Shown in pieces: positions 36,830 to 47,393 of a DNA stretch of 64,000 bases. The notes below the pieces were generated by a model. The model made no database searches and was not told where the DNA came from. It worked only from the letters and a program-made list of their open reading frames with translations. The position numbers and the translations under genes are program-made. Positions within the stretch are counted from its first letter, which is position 1. Each line of letters begins with the position of its first letter. This DNA is from Bactericera cockerelli (Eukaryota > Arthropoda > Insecta > Hemiptera > Triozidae): the NCBI GenBank assembly GCA_024516035.1, contig CM044961.1, forward strand, positions 30,896,195 through 30,960,194. The letters run 5' to 3'.

Positions 36830-36985
36830 GAGTGGAAAAGATTGCCATAGGCAATAACCCGCCCTCTAGTTAGGACATTTGAGTTTTCTATTTTTTTTCC
36901 TTTTTATAGTATATTTAATTTTAGTGATAATTATCTGTGATTATGTATTATTATCTAATAAAGAATTTAATAACAATTATAATAA
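36830..36985 (+). mobile_element. LINE-like 3' tail (family R1)
   Basis: GTGGAAAAGATTGCCATAGG, AACCCGCCCTCTAGTTAGGA, then AT-rich DNA ending ATCTAATAAAGAATTTAATA. Together with 8985-9130 it defines the 3' end of the family. Confidence 0.6.
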
Positions 36986-37527
36986 TGTTATAATATACTT
37001 ACATCAACCCCCAACCAACCCATTTTACTTCCTATTATTAACTGCCGGTATGGTATAAAAAGTATAAAAATGCGCGCTCAATACACCTCCCTCCCTGTAA
37101 TTCCCACTTCTCTCCCTCTCCCCCAACAGTTTTTTCGAAGTTGATCTAAAAAAATATATGGACGAATCACTTCTTACCTTATACTATCATGTCGAAAGTT
37201 ATCCTGTGTGCTCTGCAAACAGTAATGAATTTTGATCCCTGAAACAAAAAAGATGTGGATTTAAATTCAATATAAAAAAACTTAAATACCTAGACAATAC
37301 GCATCAACTCGGAAAACAGCTAGCTACGGATAACAACCTCCACCAGCCTAGGTTGGGCCCGTAATACCCAGGCACAAAAAAACATCCCGTGTACATGCAT
37401 ATACCTGGTATTTCAATTATCACTCTGGGTGTAATTAGAGCTTCGTGCTTGATGAAGGAACAGTAGATGACATAAATATATGTCACATACATACATGGCA
37501 TAAATATATACACCATAATTATGTATA
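36986..37527. other. intergenic DNA
   Basis: A repeat H-like phrase (AACCTCCACCAGCCTAGGTT) lies at 37335. No gene is recognised. Confidence 0.4.
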
Positions 37528-38206
37528 CAGGGTGTCTCATTCTAAGCGAACCAGCGCGATTACTCGGCCCCTGTTGGAAATACAACAAATCTATTCCGAG
37601 ATCATTTTCATAGCTCAAAAGGGGACATGTAATCATGATCTTTGCAGATTTGTCAAGGTCATCCTTCAAGGTCAACTATAAAATCTTGAATGAATCGACA
37701 TGAATTATCTGTATATTCATATTTTCCATGAAATTTGGACTTCATTAAACTATTCACAAGATTTTTCCTCTTTTTTTTTTTTTTCTTTTCTTCAAGTTCA
37801 ATATGTTTTCATCTCAAACTTGCACATGTGATGTATCAAATGAAATTTCTTGTCATGCTGAATGAGAAAATATCAAAATAATAATAATAGATATTTTAAG
37901 GCGTCTGTTGAAATTGATCAATTTCAAGAAAACCGAGAGAAAAAGATAAACAAAATTTTGATGTAAATAGTTGAATGGAGTCAATTTTTTATGGCAAATC
38001 TGAATATGCAACAAAATTCAGGTCAATCCATTGAAGATTTTGAAGTTGACCTTGAAATAACCTTAAAGCACAAACTTCACCTATCTTGCTAAAAGTCATC
38101 ACTACATGTCCCCTTTTGAGCTATGAAAATGATCTCGGAATAGATTTTTTGTATTTCCAACAGGGGCCGAGTAATCGCGCTGGTGCGCTTAAAATGGGAC
38201 ACCCTG
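37528..38206. mobile_element. MITE with ~103-bp terminal inverted repeats
   Basis: Starts CAGGGTGTCTCATT and ends AATGGGACACCCTG, each flanked by TA. The TIRs extend inward through GGCCCCTGTTGGAAATACAA and TCAAAAGGGGACATGTA on both sides with few mismatches. The centre (679 bp in all) is AT-rich without a transposase frame. The terminal CAGGGTG and TA sites point to mobilisation by a Tc1/mariner/IS630-type transposase. Confidence 0.8.
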
Positions 38207-38775
38207 TATATTACAGATGGGTACCTACATAATTATTACGAGTAATATAAATAATTAATTAAATGAAAATTATTTACGTTTATTTTACTACACAGAGGGG
38301 ACGAATTTAATTATAATAATGTATACGCTCATGTATATCCTGTCAATTTAAATAGTTAAAAAGATATAATGAAAGTAAGCTTTAGAATTATATATTTTTA
38401 ATTTATATACAAAACTATGTATTAGATAATTATAATATTCGCTTATAATAATATAGTTATTGATTGTTTATTGAATTATGTTAAAGTTAAGTTCATAAAC
38501 TCTAACAAATTACCAATGTGGAGTTGACTCTTTCTACAAAGTTAGAGTTAATTTGTGTTGATCAATATCGTTTTTTCCTGAAACAGGTATGCTTATACCT
38601 ATTGTATGTTTATTAAAAATAAAAAAATTGTTAAGATCATCCTCATTGGGGTGAGAACTCATTTGTTGCAGCAAATTAATAATTTCCAGATCTTGGGTCT
38701 CCAGTCTTTTTTTACAATAGATCTTTTCAGTTCTTCAAAATCAATATCGTTATGTCACAATTCTCTCAAGCTCAC
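38207..38775. other. AT-rich intergenic DNA
   Basis: No gene or dispersed repeat recognised. Confidence 0.45.
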
Positions 38776-38856
38776 ATTGTTAAAGTTTTCACAAGACTTG
38801 GGACTCGAATCACCGACCTCCAGGTTACAACGGCCCTATCGAACAAGCTACTGTGA
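38776..38856 (-). mobile_element. tRNA-SINE family A, head only
   Basis: ACTTGGGACTCGAATCACCG (box B side) and CCTATCGAACAAGCTACTG (box A side). The tail is missing. Confidence 0.6.
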
Positions 38857-39009
38857 GCATCCCTAGTAATTATTTTAGTAAAATTTGATAATTAGTTAGG
38901 AAGACTTGCGTCAAACTCAGACATCACAAGATCAAAGAGGTTGTCAAGTTGTCGCTACCGGTTTGGAAACAATGCAACATCCTAGAATTAGCGCACATGA
39001 CAGGCAGAT

Positions 39010-39340
39010 GTAAGGGAGAGATAAAGGGAATTAGGAGACACAGGAGGAAGGAGAGATGGGTAATGAACAAGGGAATGAGAGGGAGAAAGGAGGAGGGAGA
39101 GAGAGGGCTAGAGGAGGAGGGAGAGAGAGGTATAGACGAGGAGGGAGAGAGGGGAGGAAGGAGAGAGAGAAGAAAGAAGAGAGAGGCTGAAGAAGAGAAA
39201 GGAGAAAGAAGAGAGAGGAGAAAGGAGTGAGGGAGAAAGAAAGGGAATGAAGGGGAGAAGATTGAGCAGAAGACGAGGAGGGATAGATATTCAACAAGAC
39301 AGAGAAACAGAGAGAGAGGGAAAGAAAGAGAGAGAGAGGA
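39010..39340. repeat. GA-rich minisatellite
   Basis: Purine tract with repeated GAGGAGGGAGAGAGAGG units. Confidence 0.85.
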
Positions 39341-39833
39341 AAGAACAGAGTTGAAAAAACCCAAGTAATATAAAGACAGAGGGTGTGTGGGAGCGACAGA
39401 GAAAGATATAAGAGAAATATAGGATGATAAGAGAGGGGGCTGGAACTGAAAAAGGTTTATGACAGAACAATAATTGAAAAAGCTAGACTTGTGCTAACTG
39501 TTCTAGAATCCACCGGAAATTTGAGCTTTAATTTTCCTTTGGGAAGAGAATTAAATTATAGTTTGTATGCGTTTTCTGAGATAGAGTTAATACGATTATA
39601 CCTAACAATTACGCCATACTGTATCAAGAAGTGCATTATTATGATGCAATTTGAAATCAAAATTAAGTTCAAAAGGGTTGGTTGAGCTTTTCTCTGTAAT
39701 TCTGTCTCCGTGGTGCTTAGATGACTGTCTGTAACACTATAACGCAAGGAATTCCTGGAATCTTTCCACACGAGAGGAAATAGGGACTGTGCTTTCAGTC
39801 ACGTGTTATTAGACAAGACGAGACAAAATCCAG
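39341..39833. other. intergenic DNA
   Basis: No gene or repeat recognised. Confidence 0.4.
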
Positions 39834-39996
39834 TAGCCCGTTCCAGAAACACTCTCCACTCTCAAAATCTCTGAATCTCCTTTTTAACTGTCACACAACA
39901 CATTCTGATTGGTTGATTTAAACGCAATGACCAATCAGAGTACGTTGAAACGGAGATTCGGATTTAGAGAGTGGAGAGTGTTTCTGGAATGGGCCA
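39834..39996. mobile_element. fold-back MITE M1, copy 1
   Basis: GTTCCAGAAACACTCTCCAC at the left is the inverse of GTGGAGAGTGTTTCTGGAA at the right. The centre has CTGATTGGTT facing ACCAATCAG, so two CCAAT boxes are in inverted orientation. Copies are at 56568-56732 and, more diverged, 56737-56914. Confidence 0.75.
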
Positions 39997-40077
39997 CAGC
40001 GGTCACAGGTCTTGTCATGAGTCCACTACAAAACCATCCTGAACGCTAGCGAGCAATTTTTTCTTTCGAAGGTAATG

Positions 40078-40200
40078 TCGACCTCCGTGGCTCAGTGGTT
40101 ACCAGCATTGATCACTGACCCGGAGGTTACGGGTTCGAATCCCGGCAAGAACGGAAAATTCTGAAGTAATGCGAAAGCGGTTCCGGGGCACAATTACCCT
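40078..40200 (+). mobile_element. tRNA-derived SINE, family F
   Basis: CCTCCGTGGCTCAGTGGTTA (box A region), GGGTTCGAATCCCGGC (box B), then GCGAAAGCGGTTCCGGGGCA. Matches 61015-61200 inverted. Confidence 0.75.
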
Positions 40201-40689
40201 TTTTTTTTAAAGTCCTTCAGCAACAGCAGTACCTAAATGAACGATGCATCTTTTTATGAAACAGCTTGTGAAAAAAAAAAATATGGTTGGTGGTCTGTTT
40301 CAAGTTTCACCTCAGCCAACCCTGAAACATCTTGAACCAGCGCTGATGAGTTAGAAAACTACTTCCCAGAATTTATTATAATAGTTTCATGAAGAAAAAC
40401 AATAATAATAATACCCATGAAACACCACCACTGATATTAATAATAATGCTAATAATAATACCATGAAACAGCAGTTAACCATAAAACACCGGTGCAAAGT
40501 TTTAATATAGCTAATTTCGTACGTCTAGATTCTCGACATAAAAAAAGCAGTACTCAGTTCTATAGTTTAGTGCTGGTATTATATAGCACTATATTTTTTA
40601 GTAATGATTATATATTTTAGGGCGAGGTTAAGGAAAAAATTAATGAAAAAAGAAGTCAAGAAAGTAGAAGAGATTAATAAACAAACTCC
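40201..40689. other. AT-rich intergenic DNA with (AAT)n
   Basis: AATAATAATAC and CATGAAACA phrases repeat at 40385-40470. No gene. Confidence 0.4.
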
Positions 40690-41205
40690 TCACCTCCATT
40701 TTCTCTACCCTGCTCTTCTCTCTCTCATCCCTCCCATCTCTCTCTTATCTCTCCCATCTCCTTTCTCTCTCTCTCTTATACCTACCATCTCCTTTCTCTC
40801 TCTCTCTTATACCTCCTATCTCTCTCTCTCTCATCCCTCCCATCTCTCTCTCATCCCTCCAATCTCTCTCTCTCTTTCATTCCTCTCATCTCTCTCGTTT
40901 ATCCCTCCCATCTCTCTCTCTCATACCTCAAATCTATCTCTCTCTCTCATCCCTCCCATCTCTCTCTCTCTCATCCCTCCCATCTCTCTCTCTCTCATCC
41001 CTCCCATCGCCTCTTTCTCTCTAATCCCTCCCATCTCTCTCTCATCCCTCCCATCGCCTCTCTCTCTCTCTCATCCCTCCCATCGCCTCTTTCTCTCTCA
41101 TCCCTCCAATCTATCTCTCTCTCATCCCTCCCATCTCCCTCTTTCATCCCTCCTATCTCTCTCTCATCACTCCCATCTCTCTCTCATCCCTCCTATCTCT
41201 CTCTA
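40690..41205. repeat. TC-rich minisatellite
   Basis: More than twenty imperfect units of CTCTCATCCCTCCCATCT, some with CGCCTCTTT. The open plus frame is periodic Ser/Leu/Pro/Ile. Confidence 0.9.
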
Positions 41206-41309
41206 ATAGTAATGCAATTTACACGCATTATAAAAAATAATAATAATTTACAAGCATTGTTATGTACCCACATACATGCAAATACATAAACATAGGCAGG
41301 TATTTGGGT

Positions 41310-41360
41310 AGGTACTCTAGGTAGAAGAGACTGCCATAGCCAAAAATTAGGACGAACTTT
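41310..41360 (+). mobile_element. LINE-like tail R1, remnant
   Basis: GGTAGAAGAGACTGCCATAG then AATTAGGACGA, a decayed match to 8465-8520. Confidence 0.35.
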
Positions 41361-42099
41361 TTCATTTCTATCTTTTTCTTCTACTTTATGTATTTCATCC
41401 AAAATCCATGTAAATCAATCAACATATTGACCAATCTAAAACGAGATGCCTTGAATTCCGAGAAATTCGGTTACCTATTTTATTTCTATGTATTTTTCTC
41501 CGAAAATTGTGAAAATAAATTATTTATTTACAAAAAATTCTGTTGGGGGTGGTTCAAATTGAATTTAGAAATTGAACTGTGAAAAAGAGAATTTTCAATG
41601 CTTTTAATATTTACATTCTTAGAAATCTGATAGATAGTATCTGATAGATATTATGTAGGTACATTCATAGAATGGGAAAAAAATAATTTGTTAATGAAAA
41701 AATTCAAAATGGCCGACTGTTAACTGCACGTGTTCGTCTCGTTGAATTAAGGCCAAAATAATGCATATTATACAAAATAAATATCCATAATTTTAAAAAA
41801 AAACTTGTAAAAAATCGGAAGTTGGACTTCATAAAAAATTCTTTTTCTTGCTTCGGGCAACTGTGATCAAAATTGCTGATAATGCTGATACAACATTTTC
41901 TTTTATGGAATAAGACAACAAAGTTTTACAAATTGGGTTTGTTTAATGGACAAGCGTTCATACTGTGAAGCCAAATTGGTAGTACTATGTATATTTCAAA
42001 AGTCTAGCATTTGAACAGACATTTAGAGCATAAAACAAATTCTGCAACCGAACAAAACAACCAATGAGAGCTAAAGTTACAAAAAAAGTTATCATATTT
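41361..42099. other. AT-rich intergenic DNA
   Basis: A short TCTGATAGATAGTATCTGAT duplication occurs near 41626. No gene is recognised. Confidence 0.4.
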
Positions 42100-42232
42100 T
42101 TGTGAATCACTTTCGAGATATCACAACTACTCCAATTCGCTTTACTAAATCTACGCTGAAAGCGGGACTTGAACCACCGACCTTCAGGTTAGAAGTCCGG
42201 CGCCTTATGGATCAAGCTCCTGAAGTTGAATA
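42100..42232 (-). mobile_element. tRNA-derived SINE, family A
   Basis: Inverted: GTGAATCACTTTCGAGATAT, GCGGGACTTGAACCACCGAC and the head CGCCTTATGGATCAAGCTCC. Confidence 0.75.
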
Positions 42233-44132
42233 CTACTGAAGATTGAATATTGAAATATTATGCACTTAGGCATAAAACGTATTAAAGACACTAGGCCGAA
42301 TAACTTGAGAGGATTATTATCGTCATCAAATCATCATCATTATTATTAATACTATCATTATTATTATTATGCAGGATTAAATTAAGCACGGTTCAGTTGA
42401 TTTACAATTTTAGCCATAAATGTTATTAAAAAAAGCTTTTTTTATAAGTAAATAAATAAATAAAAGGAAGCCTTTCCGTACATTTTTACCAAGGATTCCA
42501 ACATCTAACGCTCTTTAATCATGGAGATAAAAAGAAGTGGAGAAAAAAAAAACACGGAGTTGGAAAGAACAAGTCGAAAAAAAAAAACAAGTTTGGGAAT
42601 TGGATTACCAAGCGAACACGATGCAAGTATGAAAAATCCGGGCAAAATCCAACTGGCTGGAAAATCGCTGCTTTACTATTAAAACTCAACGACCAGAAAC
42701 TCGAATTTGAACTAAACATATAAATTTTAATATTTTCATTTTTTTTTTTTTTTTTCATAAGTATTTTTTTGCCCTTGCATTTACATTTGAAGTTGAACAT
42801 TCCAATTCACAAATAATAATATTCAGTGAAGGAAAGACACACAAAAATATCTACCATTTAGGGCCGAATTAATGAGAACCCTGCCACAATAGGAATGCCA
42901 AAAAAAAAAAGATCAAAAAAGAGGATTAGGTAAATTTAAGCCAGCTGTTCCTCAAGTCATTTACGTACATCTACACTGATATATCTTTTGGGAGGATATA
43001 TCAGCAATAACTGATGTGTAATTTAGTTTAGTTAGTTTCAGGCTACAGTGCGCAATGATTGGTTGTAACAGGCGTAACATTCGTATCTCCAACACTATTA
43101 ATAAACACTATTAATCAATAAAGACTATTAATAAATACACATGGGTTGAACCCGCCACTGAGAACTAATGAACAGAAAGGTAGAAATATCTCCGCTTTCC
43201 CGTCCACTTAAACTGTCAGCAAAGCTGTATAGATAAAAAGGAAATATCCCATTCTTCTTCAAATGCTTTCATCCCTTGGCGTTTTTTTTTTTTTTAATTT
43301 CCCGAAATAATTTAACCCAAAGGTCAACAAATGGCGAACGATTAAAAGTAAACCGTCCGTCATGGTTTTTCTCCATTAATCTTCTCATGGTTTTTCGCCC
43401 CTAATCTTGAAAAAGAAGATAGCGCACGAGGCAACTTTTGCAAATGCGGAAATCCTTCTCTTTCTCTCGTTTAATTCCCTTTTTTTTTAATTCTTTGTTA
43501 ATTTTGAGTGGGGGATACATTAACTCTCACATTGAAAGGGAAAAGGGACAGAAATATATGTCCCTTTTTGTTTTATCCCTAGAATGGTGTTGCTTCTGAC
43601 TGCTGATCCATCAGGCTCCATTTCGCCAGCAACTTCGAAATGTAATATTTTTTGTACATGGGTATTTTGTGCAGCAAATCCCGAATTTTGTCCTCAAAGC
43701 AAGACCGCTACGCTCATTTATCTGTAAAGGTATGTATGTAATGAAAAAAAATATATAAAGGCATGTAAAATATGTATGTATGAACTAAGTATGTAAAAAG
43801 TGTTTCGAAGAAAAAGAATTCTCTATTGTTTTGTATCTTTTACCAATCCAAAGGAGCGGCCCTGCAGTTGATGAGTGATGTGACCGAAGTTAACCAAAAG
43901 TTTTGGGGCTCGTGTGGTACATAACATCAGCGTAACTTATTTTCATACTACTATTTTAAAAAATACAGCCATACTAAATTTCAAGTCTCTAGCTCGTACC
44001 GTTCTCGAGATATCGTGTTGAACGTACGAAAACTCGGATCAATGGCCGAAAACAATCCTTCATACCTCAATACGAGTACATGTAAATACGAGCACGAGTA
44101 CATATAAATATCTATAAGTATAACTTATGACT
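42233..44132. other. intergenic DNA
   Basis: About 1.9 kb with no credible frame. It includes a 10-bp perfect hairpin CTGATATATC / GATATATCAG (42976-43004) and, at 43955-44060, a segment (AGCTCGTACCGTTCTCGAGA) that resembles 8575-8640. Confidence 0.45.
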
Positions 44133-44547
44133 ACACGCTGAAAAAGGATTTTTTAAAAAGTTTGTATAAAAACCATTCGCATAAAAACTATAGTAATTTA
44201 GCATATTTTATGCTAAAAAAAATCAATTTTTTCGCGTTTATACATAATTTTAGCATAATTTACACAAAAAGAGCCGTTCGTATAAAAATGGCTTTAGCAT
44301 AAAAGTTTTATATACTAAAATTAGCTTAATTTTATACAACAGGTTTTAATGACGTCATCTCATGTATGCTAACAGTGCCACATGTATGCTAAGAGAAGCT
44401 TTTTATGCGGAACATGTATAGTGAAGTTCGTATAATTTCATGCTAACAAAATCTTAACATAAAATAACTGTTTTCTTAGGGTAGCATAAATACTTTAGCA
44501 TAAACTTTAGCATAAATTATATGCTAAACTAGCCCAGTTCCCGCATG

Positions 44548-44610
44548 AATGAGTACCCGGGTTCGAACCCTGACGGGGGCAATAATTTGCAACCGTGATG
44601 GTTTGGTTAC
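44548..44610 (+). mobile_element. tRNA-SINE family E, fragment
   Basis: CCCGGGTTCGAACCCTGACG then GGGGCAATAATTTGCAACCG. Box B and the start of the body only. Confidence 0.6.
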
Positions 44611-44727
44611 TGTTTAAGTTACTTTTTTAATGACATTTGGAACATTTGAACTGAACTTCGGAACACCTGTGTGGAGTAAGTATTGTGTGTACAATTCATA
44701 TACCTGATGTTAATATACGACGGGACC

Positions 44728-44890
44728 AGCTCCCACAGCACATGGCTCAGTGGTCTTTGCACTCGTTAGACCCGGGCTCGAATCCCGGCGGAGGCAATAA
44801 TTTGTCAACATGGGTTTGGATGTTTTCGGGACCCATTCAGCTTCGTAACGACAATCTATCTATGGAGGTATTGTCCATAGCGACCTGTCC
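44728..44890 (+). mobile_element. tRNA-derived SINE, family E
   Basis: CACATGGCTCAGTGGTCTTT (box A region), CGGGCTCGAATCCCGGCGG (box B), TGGATGTTTTCGGGACCCAT and GAGGTATTGTCCATAGCGAC. Confidence 0.75.
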
Positions 44891-45199
44891 TTAGCAATTA
44901 CAGAAAAGATGGATTATAATTAGATTTGGATTTACTGGAAAATATCCTACAATGCTGTAGTGAGCACCTATATGAGCACCTATATACCTACAAATTATTA
45001 GTGGCCACCTGAGATGGGGAAAAATGATCAACTGAACTTACGGGAGTTGTGCAGCAAAAATGAATGATCTGAGAGCAAAATGTTCGAGAGTAAATTGTTA
45101 TCACAATTACCTGAAATACTAAAGACAATTGGTCAACTTTTAACTTTTCATACCAATTTCACAAAAAACCACTTTTTTGCCCAAATATTTTTCATTTGT

Positions 45200-45650
45200 A
45201 CTGTGTATGTATGTGTGTGTGTGTGTTTGTGTGTACTGTGTGTGTGTACTGTGTGTGTGTGTTTGTTTGTGTGTACTGTGTGTGTGTATGTATGTGTGTG
45301 TGTACTGTGAGTGTGTGTATGTATGTGTATGTGTGTACTGTGTGTATGTGTACTGTGAGTGTGTGTGTGTATGTATGTATGTGTGTATGTGTGTGTAATT
45401 GTGTATGTATGTGTGTATGTGTACTTTGAGTGTGTGTATGTATGTGTGTGTGTGTGTGTACTGTGTGTGTGTGTGTACTGTGAGTGTGTGTATGTATGTG
45501 TGTGTGTACTGTGTGTGTGTGTATGTATGTGTATGTGTGTACTGTGTGTGTGTGTGTCTTTGTTTGTGTGTACTGTGTGTGTATGTATGTGTGGTGTGTG
45601 TTTGTGTGTACTGTGTGTGTGTCTGTATGTGTGTGTACTGTGTGTGTGTA

Positions 45651-45694
<44 letters not shown>

Positions 45695-45695
45695 C
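45200..45695. repeat. compound (GT)n with TACTGTG units
   Basis: About 495 bp of GTGTGT with regularly spaced TACTG and TATG interruptions, ending in a pure (GT)n run at 45655-45690. All long frames here are Cys/Val or Thr/His artefacts. Confidence 0.95.
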
Positions 45696-45739
45696 GATCC
45701 TGAACATAACAGTATCGATGCACACACATAACGTTATAC

Positions 45740-46440
45740 AAATGAAATATTTGAACACATAATTTAATGCTAAATTGGTACATCGCTCGTGCTTAACATA
45801 ATCTCGGTCGCATGAACCATGCATTTTTCGTACAAAAAGGCACTTTATACTTATTTCCGCATACTTTTTATGTCAACGCAAAATATTTGCATAAAGTTAT
45901 ACATACAGGAAATTTGAAGACATAACTTCAAGCCAAATTGGTACATCGCTCGTGCTTAACATAATCTCGGTCGCATAAACCATGCATTTTTCGTACAAAA
46001 AGGCACTTTATACTTATTTCCGCATACTTTTTATGTCAACGCAAAATGTTTGCATAAAGTTATACATACAGGAAATTTGAAGACATAACTTCAAGCTAAA
46101 TTGATACATGGCTCATGCTTAACATAACCTTGGTGGCATGAACCATGCATTTTTCGTACAAAAAGGCACTTTATACTTATTTCCGCATACTTTTTATGTC
46201 AACGCAAAATATTTGCATAAAGTTATACATACAGGAAATTTGAAGACATAACTTCAAGCCAAATTGGTACATCGCTCGTGCTTAACATAATCTCGGTCGC
46301 ATAAACCATGCATTTTTCGTACAAAAAGGCACTTTATACTTATTTCCGCATACTTTTTATGCCAACCCAAAATGTTTGCATAGAGTTATACATACAGGAA
46401 AATTGAAGACATAACTTCAAGCCAAATTCGTATATCTCAC
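45740..46440. repeat. 163-bp satellite, about four units
   Basis: GCATTTTTCGTACAAAAAGG starts at 45821, 45984, 46147 and 46310, an exact 163-bp period. Unit differences are few. A fifth, more decayed unit follows with ACCATACGTGTTTCGCATA (46479). Confidence 0.9.
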
Positions 46441-46781
46441 AGTCTTAGCATAAATGCTATGCTAAACTACAAGCATAAACCATACGTGTTTCGCATATAA
46501 AGTAATTGTATGCTACTTTACGCACGCATTTCATGCCAATGAGGGCTGTTCGTATAAAACTATACAAACATAAAAATAAGAGCTATAGATTCATGCTAAT
46601 TTAACATGATTGACATTCTTTGTATAGACTTATGTAAAGTCTGCATAATTTTTAGCATAGAAATAGGGCGGTTTGTATGGTTTCATGCTAAGGTTTTATG
46701 TTTCCAATAAAGATAGTTGTGTTCGGTTCGATCATTTCTTTTTAAGTGTGACAAGGCAAGGTTGTATTAAATACGTTCGTA

Positions 46782-46815
46782 ATGTCAGTGAGCGAATTTT
46801 TGGGAGATGATCTAG
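46782..46815 (+). CDS. possible first coding exon of the 46.8-51.3 kb gene
   Basis: ATG opens eleven codons (MSVSEFLGDDL) and one extra G before the donor-like CTAG|GTGAAAG. Joined to the acceptor at 46993, the phase is kept and the junction codon is Asp. The support is only phase and splice-site consensus. Transcription may instead start upstream, so this exon is a hypothesis. Confidence 0.3.
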
Positions 46816-46993
46816 GTGAAAGAGAGGGACAGTCTACTAAAAAGTGTAAAATGAAATAGCCTAATGATAAAATTAAAACCTTGCTTGAGTTTACAGAAAT
46901 TACACATTAATTTAAATTTTACCTACCTATTCTAAAAAAATGTACCCAGTTTCTTATTGTTCACAAAGTATCTTAGTTACCTAAAATATTTAG

Positions 46994-47311
46994 ACTTCAT
47001 GAGAATACGGGACCTAATCATAGAACAGTTTCCTTTTGAACAAGAAACCTCCACGATCTGGTTCAAATTGTACCGTTCCAATGACAGCGACAATGATCTG
47101 CCTGAAGCATTTTCTTCAAAGAAAGATAAGTCTTACCGAAGCTCCACGTCCGGCTTGCTGTATGAAATCTGGCGAACTCTCAGAAATAAAGGAAAGAAGG
47201 AAGGTGTCATCGAGTTCAAGAAGCGAAGGCCAAGTCAGAACCGGGAAAACCAAGAGCAGGAGGACTCGGAGTTGAACAAAAGCATTGCAACAGACACATT
47301 CAATATCGTAG
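46994..47311 (+). CDS. exon A of the conserved gene
   Basis: Acceptor ATATTTAG|ACTTCATGAG and donor ATCGTAG|GTATGTAT. Encodes MRIRDLIIEQFPFEQ, then GLLYEIWRTLRNKGKKEG and a charged Gln/Glu/Arg-rich tail. The start is uncertain because the acceptor is pyrimidine-poor. An alternative acceptor TATCTTAG lies 15 bases upstream. Confidence 0.6.
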
Positions 47312-47350
47312 GTATGTATATACTTAAACTACAAATAGTGGTCTCGGCAC

Positions 47351-47393
<43 letters not shown>

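Larger units (their letters stand above)
44134..46750. mobile_element. GCATA-rich element 1 with candidate terminal inverted repeats
   Basis: The left end CACGCTGAAAAAGGA and the right end TTCTTTTTAAGTGTG are imperfect inverses. The interior is dense in short self-complementary words (TTTAGCATAAA, TTATGCTAAA, TATGCTAAC) and contains TGACGTCA (44349). A SINE pair (44548-44890), a GT repeat (45200-45695) and a 163-bp satellite lie inside. No transposase was found and no target duplication could be confirmed. The element class is unknown. Confidence 0.5.

Noticed and set aside
40078..40150. Functional tRNA gene
   Set aside because: A family F SINE body follows, matching 61015-61200.
40604..41206. 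200-codon Ser/Leu/Pro/Ile frame
   Set aside because: Periodic translation of a TC minisatellite with no start context or family match.
45140..45824. Frames of 110-211 codons on both strands
   Set aside because: Translations of a GT microsatellite (Thr/His or Cys/Val).
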